DNA of 64,000 nt from Pseudomonas sp. Irchel s3h14 (GCF_900187425.1 NZ_FYDJ01000019.1:34094-98093); one strand, 5' to 3'; positions 43,065 to 51,673 are shown, counted from the stretch's first letter. Notes: a model not told the origin generated them from the sequence alone. Program-made: numbers and translations.

Positions 43065-44423
43065 CTACACCAACCGCTCGATCTTCTGATGCTGCCAGAC
43101 CATTTTGTAATACGCCGTCTGCAACACCAGCATCCCCAGATACGCCACCGGAAACGCCATCCACACACCCTGCAACCCGAAGTGCCCGTCCAGCACATAC
43201 GCCACCGGCAACTGCACCCCGACCACACAAACAATCGAAATCGCCATTGGCACCAGCACCGAGCCGCTGGCGCGCATGATGCCGCCGACAATCGCCTGGA
43301 AGCCGAACACCAACAGACTCCACAGCATGATGTGCAACAGATGCTCCGCCTTCGCCCGGGTGGAATCATCCGTGAGGAACAACCCCAGCAACCAGTGCGA
43401 CAACAGATAACCCAACACCACCAGGCCACCGGTCAGGCACACATTGATCAACAGCCCCGTGCGCAGAATCGACCCCATGCGCTCAAGCCGCCCTGCCCCA
43501 ATCGCCTGAGCACCGAGGATCGACGCCGTGATCGCAATCGACAGCGCCGGGAACTGCACGTAATTGACGATCTGCGTCACCGCCCCATACGCCGCCGTCG
43601 CCTGCGAACCGTGCTGATTCACCAGCGCCAGAATCACCAGCTCCGACACCGACAACACCACCATCTGCAACCCGGTCGGCAACCCGATGCGCAACACCTT
43701 GCCGAGAATCACCAGGTCCAGCCGCATCGCCGCAAACATCTCCCGATCCGGCGCCAACGGATGCCCCTTGCGAATCAACCGCCACGCCAACCACCCCATC
43801 GCCGACAAGTTACCCGCCAACCCCGCATACGCCGCACTCTGAATCCCCATCATCGGCAACCCGAACCAACCCCGAATCAACGCCGGCGTCAGCGCCAACC
43901 CGATACACGTCGACACCACCAACGCAATCAGCGGCGACACCGTATCGCTCACCCCGCGCAGCAGTTGGGTGAAGAGCACGTAGACCAGGAGCGACGGCAT
44001 GATCCACATCATCACGTGGGCGTAAGACACGGCGTCGTCGATAACGTCGGCCGGTGTGCCCAAGCCTTCCAGAGCAGGCCTTGCGAACACGCTGCCGAGT
44101 ACTGCCGCTGTCAGGCCGATCATTGCGCCTAACAGCAAGGTTGTGCCGGCGATGGTTTTCACCAGATGCGGCTCACGCGCGCCCCAGGCTTGGCCGATGA
44201 GCACGCCCGCACCCGCGCCGAGGCCGATGACCAGGGCGATGAAGAAGAAGACGATGGGGAACATGCCGGACACGGCAGCCAGGGCTTGGGTGCCGAGCAT
44301 TTGGCCGATGTAGATGCTGTTGATGGTGCCCGACATGGATTGGAGGAAATTGGAGAGGACCATGGGGGCGAGGAAAAGGAGGTAGGTTTTCCAGAGGGGG
44401 TGTTGGGTGGCGGGGGTTTGCAT
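43065..44423 (-). CDS. MATE family efflux transporter
   Basis: The 452-residue inner-membrane protein has 12 predicted helices in two halves, with family segments FLAPMVLSNFLQSMSGTINS (first helix), GAGAGVLIGQAWGAREPHLV and GLPTGLQMVVLSVSELVILA at the start of the second half. MATE proteins exchange Na+ or H+ for cationic drugs or metabolites. The 3' part of the coding DNA is strikingly C-rich in third positions, as in its neighbours. It is a single gene with a regulatory gap upstream. Confidence 0.92.
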   Translation of the reverse strand: MQTPATQHPLWKTYLLFLAPMVLSNFLQSMSGTINSIYIGQMLGTQALAAVSGMFPIVFFFIALVIGLGAGAGVLIGQAWGAREPHLVKTIAGTTLLLGAMIGLTAAVLGSVFARPALEGLGTPADVIDDAVSYAHVMMWIMPSLLVYVLFTQLLRGVSDTVSPLIALVVSTCIGLALTPALIRGWFGLPMMGIQSAAYAGLAGNLSAMGWLAWRLIRKGHPLAPDREMFAAMRLDLVILGKVLRIGLPTGLQMVVLSVSELVILALVNQHGSQATAAYGAVTQIVNYVQFPALSIAITASILGAQAIGAGRLERMGSILRTGLLINVCLTGGLVVLGYLLSHWLLGLFLTDDSTRAKAEHLLHIMLWSLLVFGFQAIVGGIMRASGSVLVPMAISIVCVVGVQLPVAYVLDGHFGLQGVWMAFPVAYLGMLVLQTAYYKMVWQHQKIERLV

Positions 44424-44534
44424 TGAGGGTCCGTCTCGGGTGTGGGCTCGTGTTTTGGAAATTCTACGCTAGGGGACTGGGCACCACCCGATTCGATTTC
44501 GCAGTCTTGGGTAGCATGAGTAATGTCTGATTTC

Positions 44535-44701
44535 GGCCGAGGCTGTGTAAAAACGCAGACACTGTTTTGAAGCCTGCGTAGCTACGTAAAATCTGCCAAT
44601 GATTGGTGTATCAGCGGAGCTGAAATTTTCGTAGGAACGCGATTTTTGTTCTGGTTCTGACTGTCAAACCTGCTCTAAACCGTTTTTACACAGCCTCGGC
44701 C
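44535..44701. mobile_element. MITE-like element with 21-bp terminal inverted repeats
   Basis: A 167-bp element without coding capacity is bounded by perfect 21-bp inverted repeats, starting GGCCGAGGCTGTGTAAAAAC at the left and returning as its complement at the right. The interior is AT-richer than the surroundings. The end sequence resembles insertion-sequence termini, so it is probably mobilised by a transposase in trans. A partial relative of the terminus lies at about 49499-49520. Confidence 0.65.
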
Positions 44702-44808
44702 AGAAGCGGCCAATGGACAAATTGCTGGCATTTGATCCGCCACCTACACTGATTCAGAAGCTTGCGCTTGCTACACGTATCCCACTTTGCAATAGGAGGT
44801 TGTTATCC

Positions 44809-45387
44809 ATGATGAGGTTCGGTTTTGTCGCTCTCTTACTGTGTCTTACCGCATGCAGCTCAATCGAGCACACATCAACACCATCGCAGTCGATTGACAA
44901 GGTACTTCTTGCAGGTAGGGGTGATGTCGTATTGCGAATAGATCGTGAGCGCAATCTCGAAAACGTTGTCGGCAAAGCAGACATGTGGGGCCGTAAAACG
45001 AAGGAAGGTTTTTCGGAGATCCGCTTCGCGGGCATAGAGCCATCCGGAGTTGTCGTTCTACACCGGAAGGATGTGGACATTCTCAGCAACGAAACGACCC
45101 TCACTCGGACCCCAATGTCCGTTACATCCGGTTCAGCCACAACAACAGGCTCTGGTACCGCGAGCAGTATGGGCAACACAACTCACCTCTCAGGCTGGGC
45201 GCAGACCATGGCGTCGTCCACAACCGTCAGTTCAGGAACTGACTATCACCTTGCCGTACCTAGCGATACTGTTGCCATCCGTCTCGCCCCAGGAGAGAAA
45301 CGCCTACCAGTCTCTGGCTACGTCATAGAGGTGCTCGCTGCATCCGCGAACTCCATTGAGTACCGCGTTACTCAAGCTGAGCAGTAA
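44809..45387 (+). CDS. Hypothetical lipoprotein
   Basis: The 192-residue protein has a lipoprotein signal (MMRFGFVALLLCLTAC, lipobox LTAC at Cys16-17) and no recognised domain. The mature part has a beta-rich pattern (VDILSNETTLTRTPMSV) followed by a Ser/Thr/Gly-rich linker (SGSATTTGSGTASSMGN) and a second beta region (YHLAVPSDTVAIRLAPGEKR). AGGAGG eight bases upstream fixes the start at 44809. GC content is lower than the neighbours, and it lies between a MITE and a dispersed repeat, so it is likely acquired DNA. Confidence 0.7.
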   Translation: MMRFGFVALLLCLTACSSIEHTSTPSQSIDKVLLAGRGDVVLRIDRERNLENVVGKADMWGRKTKEGFSEIRFAGIEPSGVVVLHRKDVDILSNETTLTRTPMSVTSGSATTTGSGTASSMGNTTHLSGWAQTMASSTTVSSGTDYHLAVPSDTVAIRLAPGEKRLPVSGYVIEVLAASANSIEYRVTQAEQ

Positions 45388-45407
45388 GAGTGCGGACTAT
45401 CGAGTCA

Positions 45408-45434
45408 TTGCATCGACCGGTTGAATCCACAGCC
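45408..45434 (+). repeat. 27-bp direct repeat copy 1 (dispersed repeat family E)
   Basis: A 27-bp stretch starting TTGCATCGACCGGTTGAATC is identical to 51018-51044. It is followed by AAAAGCGGTCGTTTG, which is like sequences at 58999 and 59915. The two copies bracket the lipoprotein operon at 45462-49169 and the ISL3 fragment. Confidence 0.75.
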
Positions 45435-45461
45435 AAAAGCGGTCGTTTGGGAGAGAACGGA

Positions 45462-46613
45462 TCAGCGCGAAGATGCCGCCAGATCCTCTTCGACGAAGCG
45501 CAGCATCGCCTCCGCCAGCGCCTCGCGCGGATAGGCATTCTGTGTCACCAATAGAGAACCCAGGGTCGAATGCGTTCGGGCGATCGGCACTGCCAGGGCC
45601 CAATGATCGGCGTTGATATAGCCCATCAGGCGGCTGCCAGGGACTATCTGATCGTAGAAGATCACCTGGCTGTCGTTGCGCGCATCGATGCTCGCCAGCT
45701 TGTTGTAACTCGATTTCAGTATGGCCGAGATGTGATCCGGCTGCGGGAAGGTAACGAGCGAATAGTAGTTCAGTTCGGACGGCAGCCGGTGCTGCGCCAG
45801 CCAGTTCTTGCGCGTTGCGGGTCGCAGGCTGTCGATCGCGCCACCGTCGCCCGAATCGCAGGTCGCACCGGGAAAGTGTCGCAACAGGTCCGCCTGGTAC
45901 TGCTCGGCATCGTTGGCCAGCGCCGAGCCGCCGACCGAGCCGGCTGCGCTGACCACTGCCGCCACGCGGCCGCGGATTTCCGGGTAATTCACCATCGCTT
46001 CGAGAATGTCGGGCGCGCCCTTCGAATAACCGATCAGGACGAGGCGCGGCGGTCCGGCTTCGGCTGGCATCGCCATGATCGCGTCGCGTATTTGCCGAGC
46101 GTTCTTTGCGGAACTCGATAAGGCGTCGACCTTCATCTGCACCAGGTCATAGCCGAACTGACGCAGATGAATCCCTACGCTGCCGGGCGCTTGCAGCCAT
46201 TGCTCGAAGCATTCGTAGCCGACGCCGGCCACCACAGCGCCGATCAGACGGCGTTTCGATTGACCGAGTTCGACGGGTTTGCCAGTGCCACCCGGTTCGC
46301 TACCGACGCGCGTCAATGCCTCCTCGCAAGGGCGGCTATCGGGAAGTTCGCTTCCTCGCGTATTGAGGATCGAGCAAAAAATCTCGCGAAAGCGCCCCCG
46401 CTTGTCCTGCACGCCGGCCTGCGACGCAGGGACCAGCACCAGCGGCGGTGTGTCCGTCGAGTAGGCCATCAGCGGCGCGGGTGCGCAGGCGGTGAGTGCA
46501 TGGCAGCCAGCGATCATCAGCCATGCCATGCCAGCGCTGCGCAACAACGGGTGGGCACCGCGCAAACAGCCGGCCGAGTCATCCTGCCGGCCGAACAGGT
46601 TACTTGCGGGCAT
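45462..46613 (-). CDS. Lipoprotein-like alpha/beta hydrolase
   Basis: The 383-residue protein has an N-terminal hydrophobic segment ending in a lipobox (MIAGCHALTAC). A hydrolase fold follows with VLIGYSKGAPDILEAM (GxSxG, nucleophile Ser) and a late His in NADHWALAVP. It shows no lipase lid motif. ATG at 46613 overlaps the stop of the preceding gene by 14 bp, so the three genes 49169-45462 form one operon. It is probably an envelope esterase or thioesterase; the substrate is unknown. Confidence 0.8.
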   Translation of the reverse strand: MPASNLFGRQDDSAGCLRGAHPLLRSAGMAWLMIAGCHALTACAPAPLMAYSTDTPPLVLVPASQAGVQDKRGRFREIFCSILNTRGSELPDSRPCEEALTRVGSEPGGTGKPVELGQSKRRLIGAVVAGVGYECFEQWLQAPGSVGIHLRQFGYDLVQMKVDALSSSAKNARQIRDAIMAMPAEAGPPRLVLIGYSKGAPDILEAMVNYPEIRGRVAAVVSAAGSVGGSALANDAEQYQADLLRHFPGATCDSGDGGAIDSLRPATRKNWLAQHRLPSELNYYSLVTFPQPDHISAILKSSYNKLASIDARNDSQVIFYDQIVPGSRLMGYINADHWALAVPIARTHSTLGSLLVTQNAYPREALAEAMLRFVEEDLAASSR

Positions 46614-47880
46614 CGTCGATCTCCTTGCGTGCAGGCGATTGGCGCCAGTCCAGATACGGTTCCCAATCGAGCATCTGCACCTGCGACAGGCTGAGCGGCC
46701 GCGTCGCAAAGAACATGACCGCACGCAGACCGTCGCTGAAGTAATGGGCTCCGCTGAACGTCGTTCGCGGTTGTGCCTGGGATACGGGACCGACGCCGGT
46801 GACGAACCCGAGCTTGTCCAGACCGGCCGAATACATCATGTCCTGGATCAGGAAATTCCTCGCCTCATCGACGTCCTCATGCAAGACAAGGTTTTGCGCC
46901 TCGCGCGATGCAAAGCGTCCGCCGGTCGGTCGTGCGACCTGCGCGAGATAGACGGAGTGACCGTCGAAGCGCATTGGCGTGATCCACACACGCACCCAGG
47001 TCGCCGGTGCTCCGGCTTGCGATTGCTTGCGCACCACGGCATCGGGCATGCGGCCGAATGCACGCTCGACCGCATCCGCGGGGTGCGTGGAACGCCGGTA
47101 GCCGCGACGCACAAAGGCGGTGGCGATATCGGCGAACTCGCCGACGAGAATCGCATTGAACGGATCGCCGTTCGCCCTGCCGTTCGCGTCAGCGGCGCAG
47201 CAGGGAAGGCGCTCCAGCGCGGAACGCAACGCGGCCAGATCGTCATAGTCCTTGATCTCGGAACCGTGAGGCTGGAACAAGCCTTCGGCAAACCATTTTT
47301 CCCCGGCATCGTCCGGCACCCGCAAGACGAGAGAGAACGGGATCAGCGTCTTTCTCTGCAGCAGATCGATATTCAGCAGCCGCGTAGCGCGCTCCGGGTT
47401 GATGAACAGCACGCCCGCTTTCGTTTCGCCTGGCAGGACGGGATTCTTGAACCCCAGTTGGTCTAAGTGATCATTGATGCGCGCGTTCGCTGCCGGGGTG
47501 AATGTCCCGTGCATGGACCAGGCGACTTCGAGTGGCGAGAAATAGTCGGGATCGGTTCCCGGCCGCAGCAACAAGAGCGGTTCGGCAGTCTGGTTCTGGA
47601 CTTCGACCCACACGGGCTGCACGCGCGTCTTGTCCAACTCTACTCCCAGCATGCGCCGCCTGTCTTCGGCACTGAGCACCGCGGCGCTGACGCGTATCTC
47701 GTGCCTGGTGGCCGTCTGCGCACGTTCACGCAATCCGGAGGTACTGAAATCGGCAGGCGCCTGCCAGGTCGAACAAGCAACGGCGAGCGCAAGAGTCGCT
47801 GCACAACTCAGGGTGCACAAGCAGCGTATTGCACATCGCAGAGTACCCCTGGCGCGAGGCGCGAATGGCAAGCGGCTCAT
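46600..47880 (-). CDS. LssY C-terminal-like lipoprotein (second copy)
   Basis: The 426-residue protein has a signal sequence with a lipobox-like ALAVAC at about residue 35. It has the LssY_C-type region: ALERLPCCAADANGRANGDP, FNAILVGEFADIATAFVRRG and then VYLAQVARPTGG with DVDEARNFLIQDMMYSAGLD. It is a clear paralogue of the gene at 47877 (shared VQPVWVEVQNQ, LPCC and DEAR motifs). It overlaps both neighbours by a few bases, so expression is coupled. LssY domains are found in membrane-associated proteins of unknown biochemistry. Confidence 0.8.
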   Translation of the reverse strand: MSRLPFAPRARGTLRCAIRCLCTLSCAATLALAVACSTWQAPADFSTSGLRERAQTATRHEIRVSAAVLSAEDRRRMLGVELDKTRVQPVWVEVQNQTAEPLLLLRPGTDPDYFSPLEVAWSMHGTFTPAANARINDHLDQLGFKNPVLPGETKAGVLFINPERATRLLNIDLLQRKTLIPFSLVLRVPDDAGEKWFAEGLFQPHGSEIKDYDDLAALRSALERLPCCAADANGRANGDPFNAILVGEFADIATAFVRRGYRRSTHPADAVERAFGRMPDAVVRKQSQAGAPATWVRVWITPMRFDGHSVYLAQVARPTGGRFASREAQNLVLHEDVDEARNFLIQDMMYSAGLDKLGFVTGVGPVSQAQPRTTFSGAHYFSDGLRAVMFFATRPLSLSQVQMLDWEPYLDWRQSPARKEIDDARK

Positions 47881-49169
47881 GGCTTGACCCGCCCCGGTGG
47901 TTGTCCGCCATTCTCGTAGATGCCCTGTGATAGAAAGAATTCGATTTGCGCCAGGGAGGTGTGCGTGTGATCGAATACCAGGACACAGCGCAACCCATCC
48001 GTGTAGTAAGGATCGGTCGTCAGGTTCTCGCGCGGCGCGCTCTGGGGCGCGGCCCCCACCCCCTTCACAAAACCGAATTTGGCCAGCGTCACCGAATACG
48101 CCATATCCTGTGTCAGCGCACTGCGCGCTTCGTCGACGTCAGGGTCGATCTTGTGCGTGGTCAGCGTCGCGGTATGCAAGGTCATCCGGCTGCCGATATC
48201 ACGGCTGATCTGTCCGACCCACACCTGCTTGCCGTGATATTGCATCGGACTCAGCCACAGCCTCAGGTGATTGCGCTGGTGGACGTTGTCACGCGCCTTT
48301 TGCAAGGCAAGGTCCTGAGCCCGCCCGAACAGATAGAGATCGCTCACCGGCGCATAGGGATAGCGCTCGCCGGAAAGCGCCGAATTGACCACTTTCATGA
48401 TCGACCCCGACCACTTCTCCTCGGTCCCACGCCAGCCGCGACGTGCGAATGCGGGAAAGGCATCATCGAGCCCGCCGACGACCACGAGGTTCAGCGGATC
48501 GCCGTTCCTGGAACCCTCCTCGTTGGTGACGCAGCACGGCAGAGCCTCCAGCGCCGCCTGGAAGCTGGCGTCATCCGTGTAGTTCACAATGTCCTGGGGC
48601 GGATAGATGCCCTGCCTGAACACTTCACTGATGTGGTAATCGGTGCGCAGGCCCGGAACGATGGCCAGGACAGAGAAATGCCTCGACCGCCCGTCTGCCA
48701 CCAGATCGAGGTTAACGAACTTGAACCCCTCGTCGAGATTGGTCAACACGAAGCCCGAGGTTGTCGCGCCAGATGCGACAGGGTTGCGAAAGGCCAGCCG
48801 ACGAAAGTGCCGGTCAAGCGCAGTCCGCTCGTCCTGCGGGGCCCCTGAGAAAAATGCTTCGGCCGCCTCGGATGCGGGGAAGAAATTTGGATCGAGGCCC
48901 GGCGAAAGCAGATAGTAGGCGCGGTCTTCCTGATTCTTGACTTCGACCCAGACCGGCTGTATCGATCTATTCGCCAGAGGCACGCCGTAGACCGCCTCGC
49001 TTTCGGCGGCCGAGAGTACGGCGGTCGACACGCGCAAGCCACCATCGCTGCGCGTCACGGCGCGGCTCTTGTAGTCAAGGCTCGCCGTTGGCGGAGGCTG
49101 AGAGGCGCAGCCAGCGAGCGCCGCTGCGACGGCCGTTGCTGAGAGAACGTGTCTCACCATGCGATGCAT
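47877..49169 (-). CDS. LssY C-terminal-like lipoprotein (first copy)
   Basis: The 430-residue protein has a lipoprotein signal (HVLSATAVAAALAGC, Cys about residue 22). An N-terminal beta-rich region contains IQPVWVEVKNQEDRAYYLL. The LssY_C-type half has ALPCCVTNEEGSRNGDPLNL, VVVGGLDDAFPAFARRGWRG, VWVGQISRDIGSRM and THKIDPDVDEARSALTQDMA. It is the first gene of the three-gene operon. A 15-bp dyad lies about 60 bp upstream. Function unknown; likely anchored to the outer or inner membrane. Confidence 0.8.
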   Translation of the reverse strand: MHRMVRHVLSATAVAAALAGCASQPPPTASLDYKSRAVTRSDGGLRVSTAVLSAAESEAVYGVPLANRSIQPVWVEVKNQEDRAYYLLSPGLDPNFFPASEAAEAFFSGAPQDERTALDRHFRRLAFRNPVASGATTSGFVLTNLDEGFKFVNLDLVADGRSRHFSVLAIVPGLRTDYHISEVFRQGIYPPQDIVNYTDDASFQAALEALPCCVTNEEGSRNGDPLNLVVVGGLDDAFPAFARRGWRGTEEKWSGSIMKVVNSALSGERYPYAPVSDLYLFGRAQDLALQKARDNVHQRNHLRLWLSPMQYHGKQVWVGQISRDIGSRMTLHTATLTTHKIDPDVDEARSALTQDMAYSVTLAKFGFVKGVGAAPQSAPRENLTTDPYYTDGLRCVLVFDHTHTSLAQIEFFLSQGIYENGGQPPGRVKP

Positions 49170-49223
49170 CGCGTAACCTCATCAACTGAGCTTTACCAAT
49201 CTTCGCTGGCGCGTCTACGTAAT

Positions 49224-49238
49224 CCGTAGCTACTACGG
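49224..49238. promoter_or_regulatory. Perfect 15-bp dyad upstream of the lipoprotein operon
   Basis: CCGTAGCTACTACGG has 6-bp arms and a 3-bp centre. It lies 55-70 bp before the first codon of the operon and is a candidate operator. Confidence 0.45.
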
Positions 49239-49607
49239 ACATTGGTTTCTACGTCGCAGCTTTTCATCAGGAACCGCCCCGGGAATTGCGCAGGCTTTTT
49301 GGGGTGAGTTTCGCCGCCATGGAAGAATAGTCGAACTATCGATTGCAGGCCGCTTCGGCCTCTGCAGGTGATACGTCACCGATGGCTCCAGCGCCGTCGA
49401 TGGTTGCCCTTTCCCGCCCCGCCCCTCTCGGCACGCTGCTGCCGGGTACCGCTGAGACCTCCCAGTGCCATGCAAGAAACTCCCGACAGTATTTAGGGCG
49501 TTTTCACACAGCCTGGGTCGATTTCTGACTTTCGTAACCGTCAGCTTTGTGTCGTTCTCTGCCGTTCATGGTTGCAACGCGTGCCGGTCAAATCAGATTT
49601 CTGCCCT
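49239..49607. other. Gene-free accessory stretch
   Basis: No gene is supported. It contains a sequence near 49499-49520 (CGTTTTCACACAGCCTGGGT) resembling the end of the MITE at 44535-44701. Confidence 0.4.
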
Positions 49608-49796
49608 TCACGACAGGCAGAAAACGGCCAACAGGCGTCGTTCGTGGATCAAAGGAGTTGGCTGCCGACAGCCCCTACACTGGGGCACTCGCATGGCTTG
49701 GGGTTCCAACTCAATCAGCAGGGTGTTGTCAGCAGCGGGGCGAGAGGCGACGACTTCGTAGCCTGACCAGAAAGCGGCAAGATCAATAGGATGCAC
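49608..49796 (-). pseudogene. ISL3-family transposase, N-terminal fragment
   Basis: About 62 residues read MHPIDLAAFWSGYEVVASRP, then LLIELEPQAMRVPQCRGCRQ and LIHERRLL. This is the zinc-ribbon N-terminus of ISL3 transposases. The frame then ends at a stop within about ten residues, and the catalytic DDE part is missing, so the element is a dead remnant. It marks past IS activity between the lipoprotein operon and the gene at 49915. Confidence 0.75.
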
Positions 49797-49914
49797 GGCG
49801 ACAGCAGGGGCAGGTGAAGGGTGTGTTTGGGGACTGCCGATTTACCTGCTTCCCAGACGGTCAACTCGCTCGTACCCCCAGAGTCCGCGAATAACCTTAA
49901 ATTTTTGCTTCGCT

Positions 49915-50724
49915 TTACTTTGCTGCGGTCACGGCGTATAGCGCATAAGCCTGTTTGACCGCATATACGGCGGCGGCGCATTCCTGCCATTGTTTGCAAT
50001 CCAGGGGCAGGCCTGGAGTTTTGATAGCGGAATCGTCCGAGCGTTTCCCCAGCACGTTGTGGTTGTTCATCAGTACCGCTTTTGAGCCATCCATGTTGAT
50101 GAACCAGCAGTACCGTTCGGTCTTATCCGAAACCTCCCGCGACGCGCAAGTGGCGGCAACAAGTGGCTCATCTGCAGGAAGTGTCAGGCTGAATTTGCCG
50201 CTGGCATCGGTCTGAGTGGTGATCGCCGACTCCGGCGCTGCCTCAGCGTAGGGCTTAGCACCGGATACATAGAGTAGATTTTCGTAGGCATATCGCAGGT
50301 ACCTCTCTTCATCATCCAACATTCCGCGAATTGTTTTATATTTTTTGTATTGCTGTTTCTCTACTACTTCGTTGTATATAGCTTCGGTGGCCGCATATTT
50401 CATATACTGTTTTTCAAATTTTTCAGAGTGTTTGGCTACATCGGAGGCCAATGCCTGGTACATTCTAAGTTCATAGTCTTTGATCACTTGCAGGGAATGA
50501 AACGACACGAAGAGACCCCCAAGTGGGATGCTTTCACCGCCCCGCGCAACTACAAATATTTGGCCTTGGTAAGTCTTGGCGGATGGTGCAAATTGAGGAG
50601 TTTTGGCCAACTGATCTGGTAGGCTGCCGATAGGTTTGCCTTGCTGATTGGTGTACAGCACGTAGGACGTCGAGGCAAAGGCAACTGTAAGTGTGGCGAA
50701 GATGAAGAGGAGTGCGTTTTTCAT
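49915..50724 (-). CDS. Hypothetical membrane-anchored protein
   Basis: The 269-residue protein has a single N-terminal membrane segment (MKNALLFIFATLTVAFASTSYVL) and a soluble part of ~245 residues. The centre is helical and charged (SEKFEKQYMKYAATEAIYNE), then TTQTDASGKFSLTLPA suggests a carboxypeptidase-regulatory-like beta-sandwich. Four cysteines lie in the C-terminal half. No family is recognised. ATG at 50724 follows GGTGGCTGGAGC. GC content is lower than the core genes, so it is probably acquired. Confidence 0.7.
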   Translation of the reverse strand: MKNALLFIFATLTVAFASTSYVLYTNQQGKPIGSLPDQLAKTPQFAPSAKTYQGQIFVVARGGESIPLGGLFVSFHSLQVIKDYELRMYQALASDVAKHSEKFEKQYMKYAATEAIYNEVVEKQQYKKYKTIRGMLDDEERYLRYAYENLLYVSGAKPYAEAAPESAITTQTDASGKFSLTLPADEPLVAATCASREVSDKTERYCWFINMDGSKAVLMNNHNVLGKRSDDSAIKTPGLPLDCKQWQECAAAVYAVKQAYALYAVTAAK

Positions 50725-51243
50725 GCTCCAGCCACCTTTAATTCTTAAGTGGAAACCCCCGTTCTCAGTCAAGACCAATTCGCTAGAAAGTTCCAGCCAG
50801 GCTGCTTGGCTGCTTTTGTTTGATTCCAAAAGAAACTCGTCACTGAGCGAGTCTAGGTGTCTAACCTGGCCGGGCTTTGCATGATGGCGACGTCTCCCCC
50901 GGTTTGAGTAGTGCCAAGCTTTATAGTCAAACCCAAGCAGTCAATCACTGAGACAGCCCCCAAGGTGGCAAGTCCGAGTAGGGTTAGATCTGTCCGCTCC
51001 TGGCCGATAGCTGTCTGTTGCATCGACCGGTTGAATCCACAGCCGATAGCAGTCGCTCACATAAGGAGCGTAACGGTCCTAGGGCGACCATAAAAATCCT
51101 ACACAAACCTCGGAATCCGTAACCTTCCCCGCCGTTCCGACGAAGCTTATAGTTCGTCACGTCGCCTAAATGGCGAGTCGGGTTTGGCGACCTGATCGAT
51201 CGGTATGCAAAAGCGGTGTGCTTTAATGCAGACGCTTTTGCAT
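50725..51243. other. Gene-free stretch with dispersed repeat
   Basis: I see no gene here. It contains family E repeat sequence at about 51000-51060, including the second 27-bp copy, and leader sequence for the gene at 51398 begins at its end. Confidence 0.4.
51018..51044 (+). repeat. 27-bp direct repeat copy 2 (dispersed repeat family E)
   Basis: It is identical to 45408-45434. The overlapping GCTGTCTGTTGCATCGACCG (51010-51029) occurs in inverted orientation at 59895-59914. Confidence 0.75.
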
Positions 51244-51397
51244 GCCCGCAAAGCTGTTTTTATGGCAGCTGTGCGCGGGAGACCCTCGGGTCTGCCGGTT
51301 TCCCGATCCCGGTTCGCCAACCTGCGTACAGCTGCCACCCATTCGTTTGGCGACGATTGAGGGGCAGTCAACCTTTGATTTGATCGGAGTTTCATCT
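51244..51397 (+). promoter_or_regulatory. Structured leader of the small gene at 51398
   Basis: GGCAGCTGT (51264-51272) pairs with ACAGCTGCC (51328-51336), and the stem extends inward by about 7 further pairs including two G-U pairs. An inner AGACCCTCGGGTCT hairpin follows. The sequence is homologous to the leader at 15048-15201 (minus strand), with different arm bases but preserved pairing. Confidence 0.55.
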
Positions 51398-51670
51398 ATG
51401 GAAAGATACATGCCCCTCACCGGAATCGACCTGATCCCGGCCTCCCTGCTCATCGACACCCAAGCCCCACTCGACGTCCTGCAAGCCATGGCTGACTACC
51501 GCATCCGCACGGTCACGCAGGTGCTGGAAAACATCGCCTTCCGCGCCGAGCTCGGTTGCGACACGGTGGTTTTGAAGGACTTTTCTCAACTGCTGGCCAT
51601 TCCGTTGCGCGATGGCTGTGATTTGATGGATGTGATCGGTAGACGCTTGCGAGCGCAGGCTACGGAGTAA
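51398..51670 (+). CDS. Small hypothetical protein with conserved leader
   Basis: The 90-residue protein begins MERYMPLTGIDLIPASLLID and continues with an amphipathic helix (PLDVLQAMADYRIRTVTQVL). I do not recognise a named family, but its helical pattern and the structured leader ahead of it resemble those of the DUF6124 gene at 14679. ATG at 51398 follows CGGAGTTTCATCT, the same ribosome-site spacing as in the DUF6124 gene. A strong terminator follows the stop directly, so it is a single-gene unit. Confidence 0.72.
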   Translation: MERYMPLTGIDLIPASLLIDTQAPLDVLQAMADYRIRTVTQVLENIAFRAELGCDTVVLKDFSQLLAIPLRDGCDLMDVIGRRLRAQATE

Positions 51671-51673
51671 ATG

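Noticed and set aside
43026..44132. Plus-strand frame of 368 codons opposite the MATE gene
   Set aside because: The His/Gln/Arg/Pro-rich translation is a by-product of strong third-position C bias in the MATE gene.
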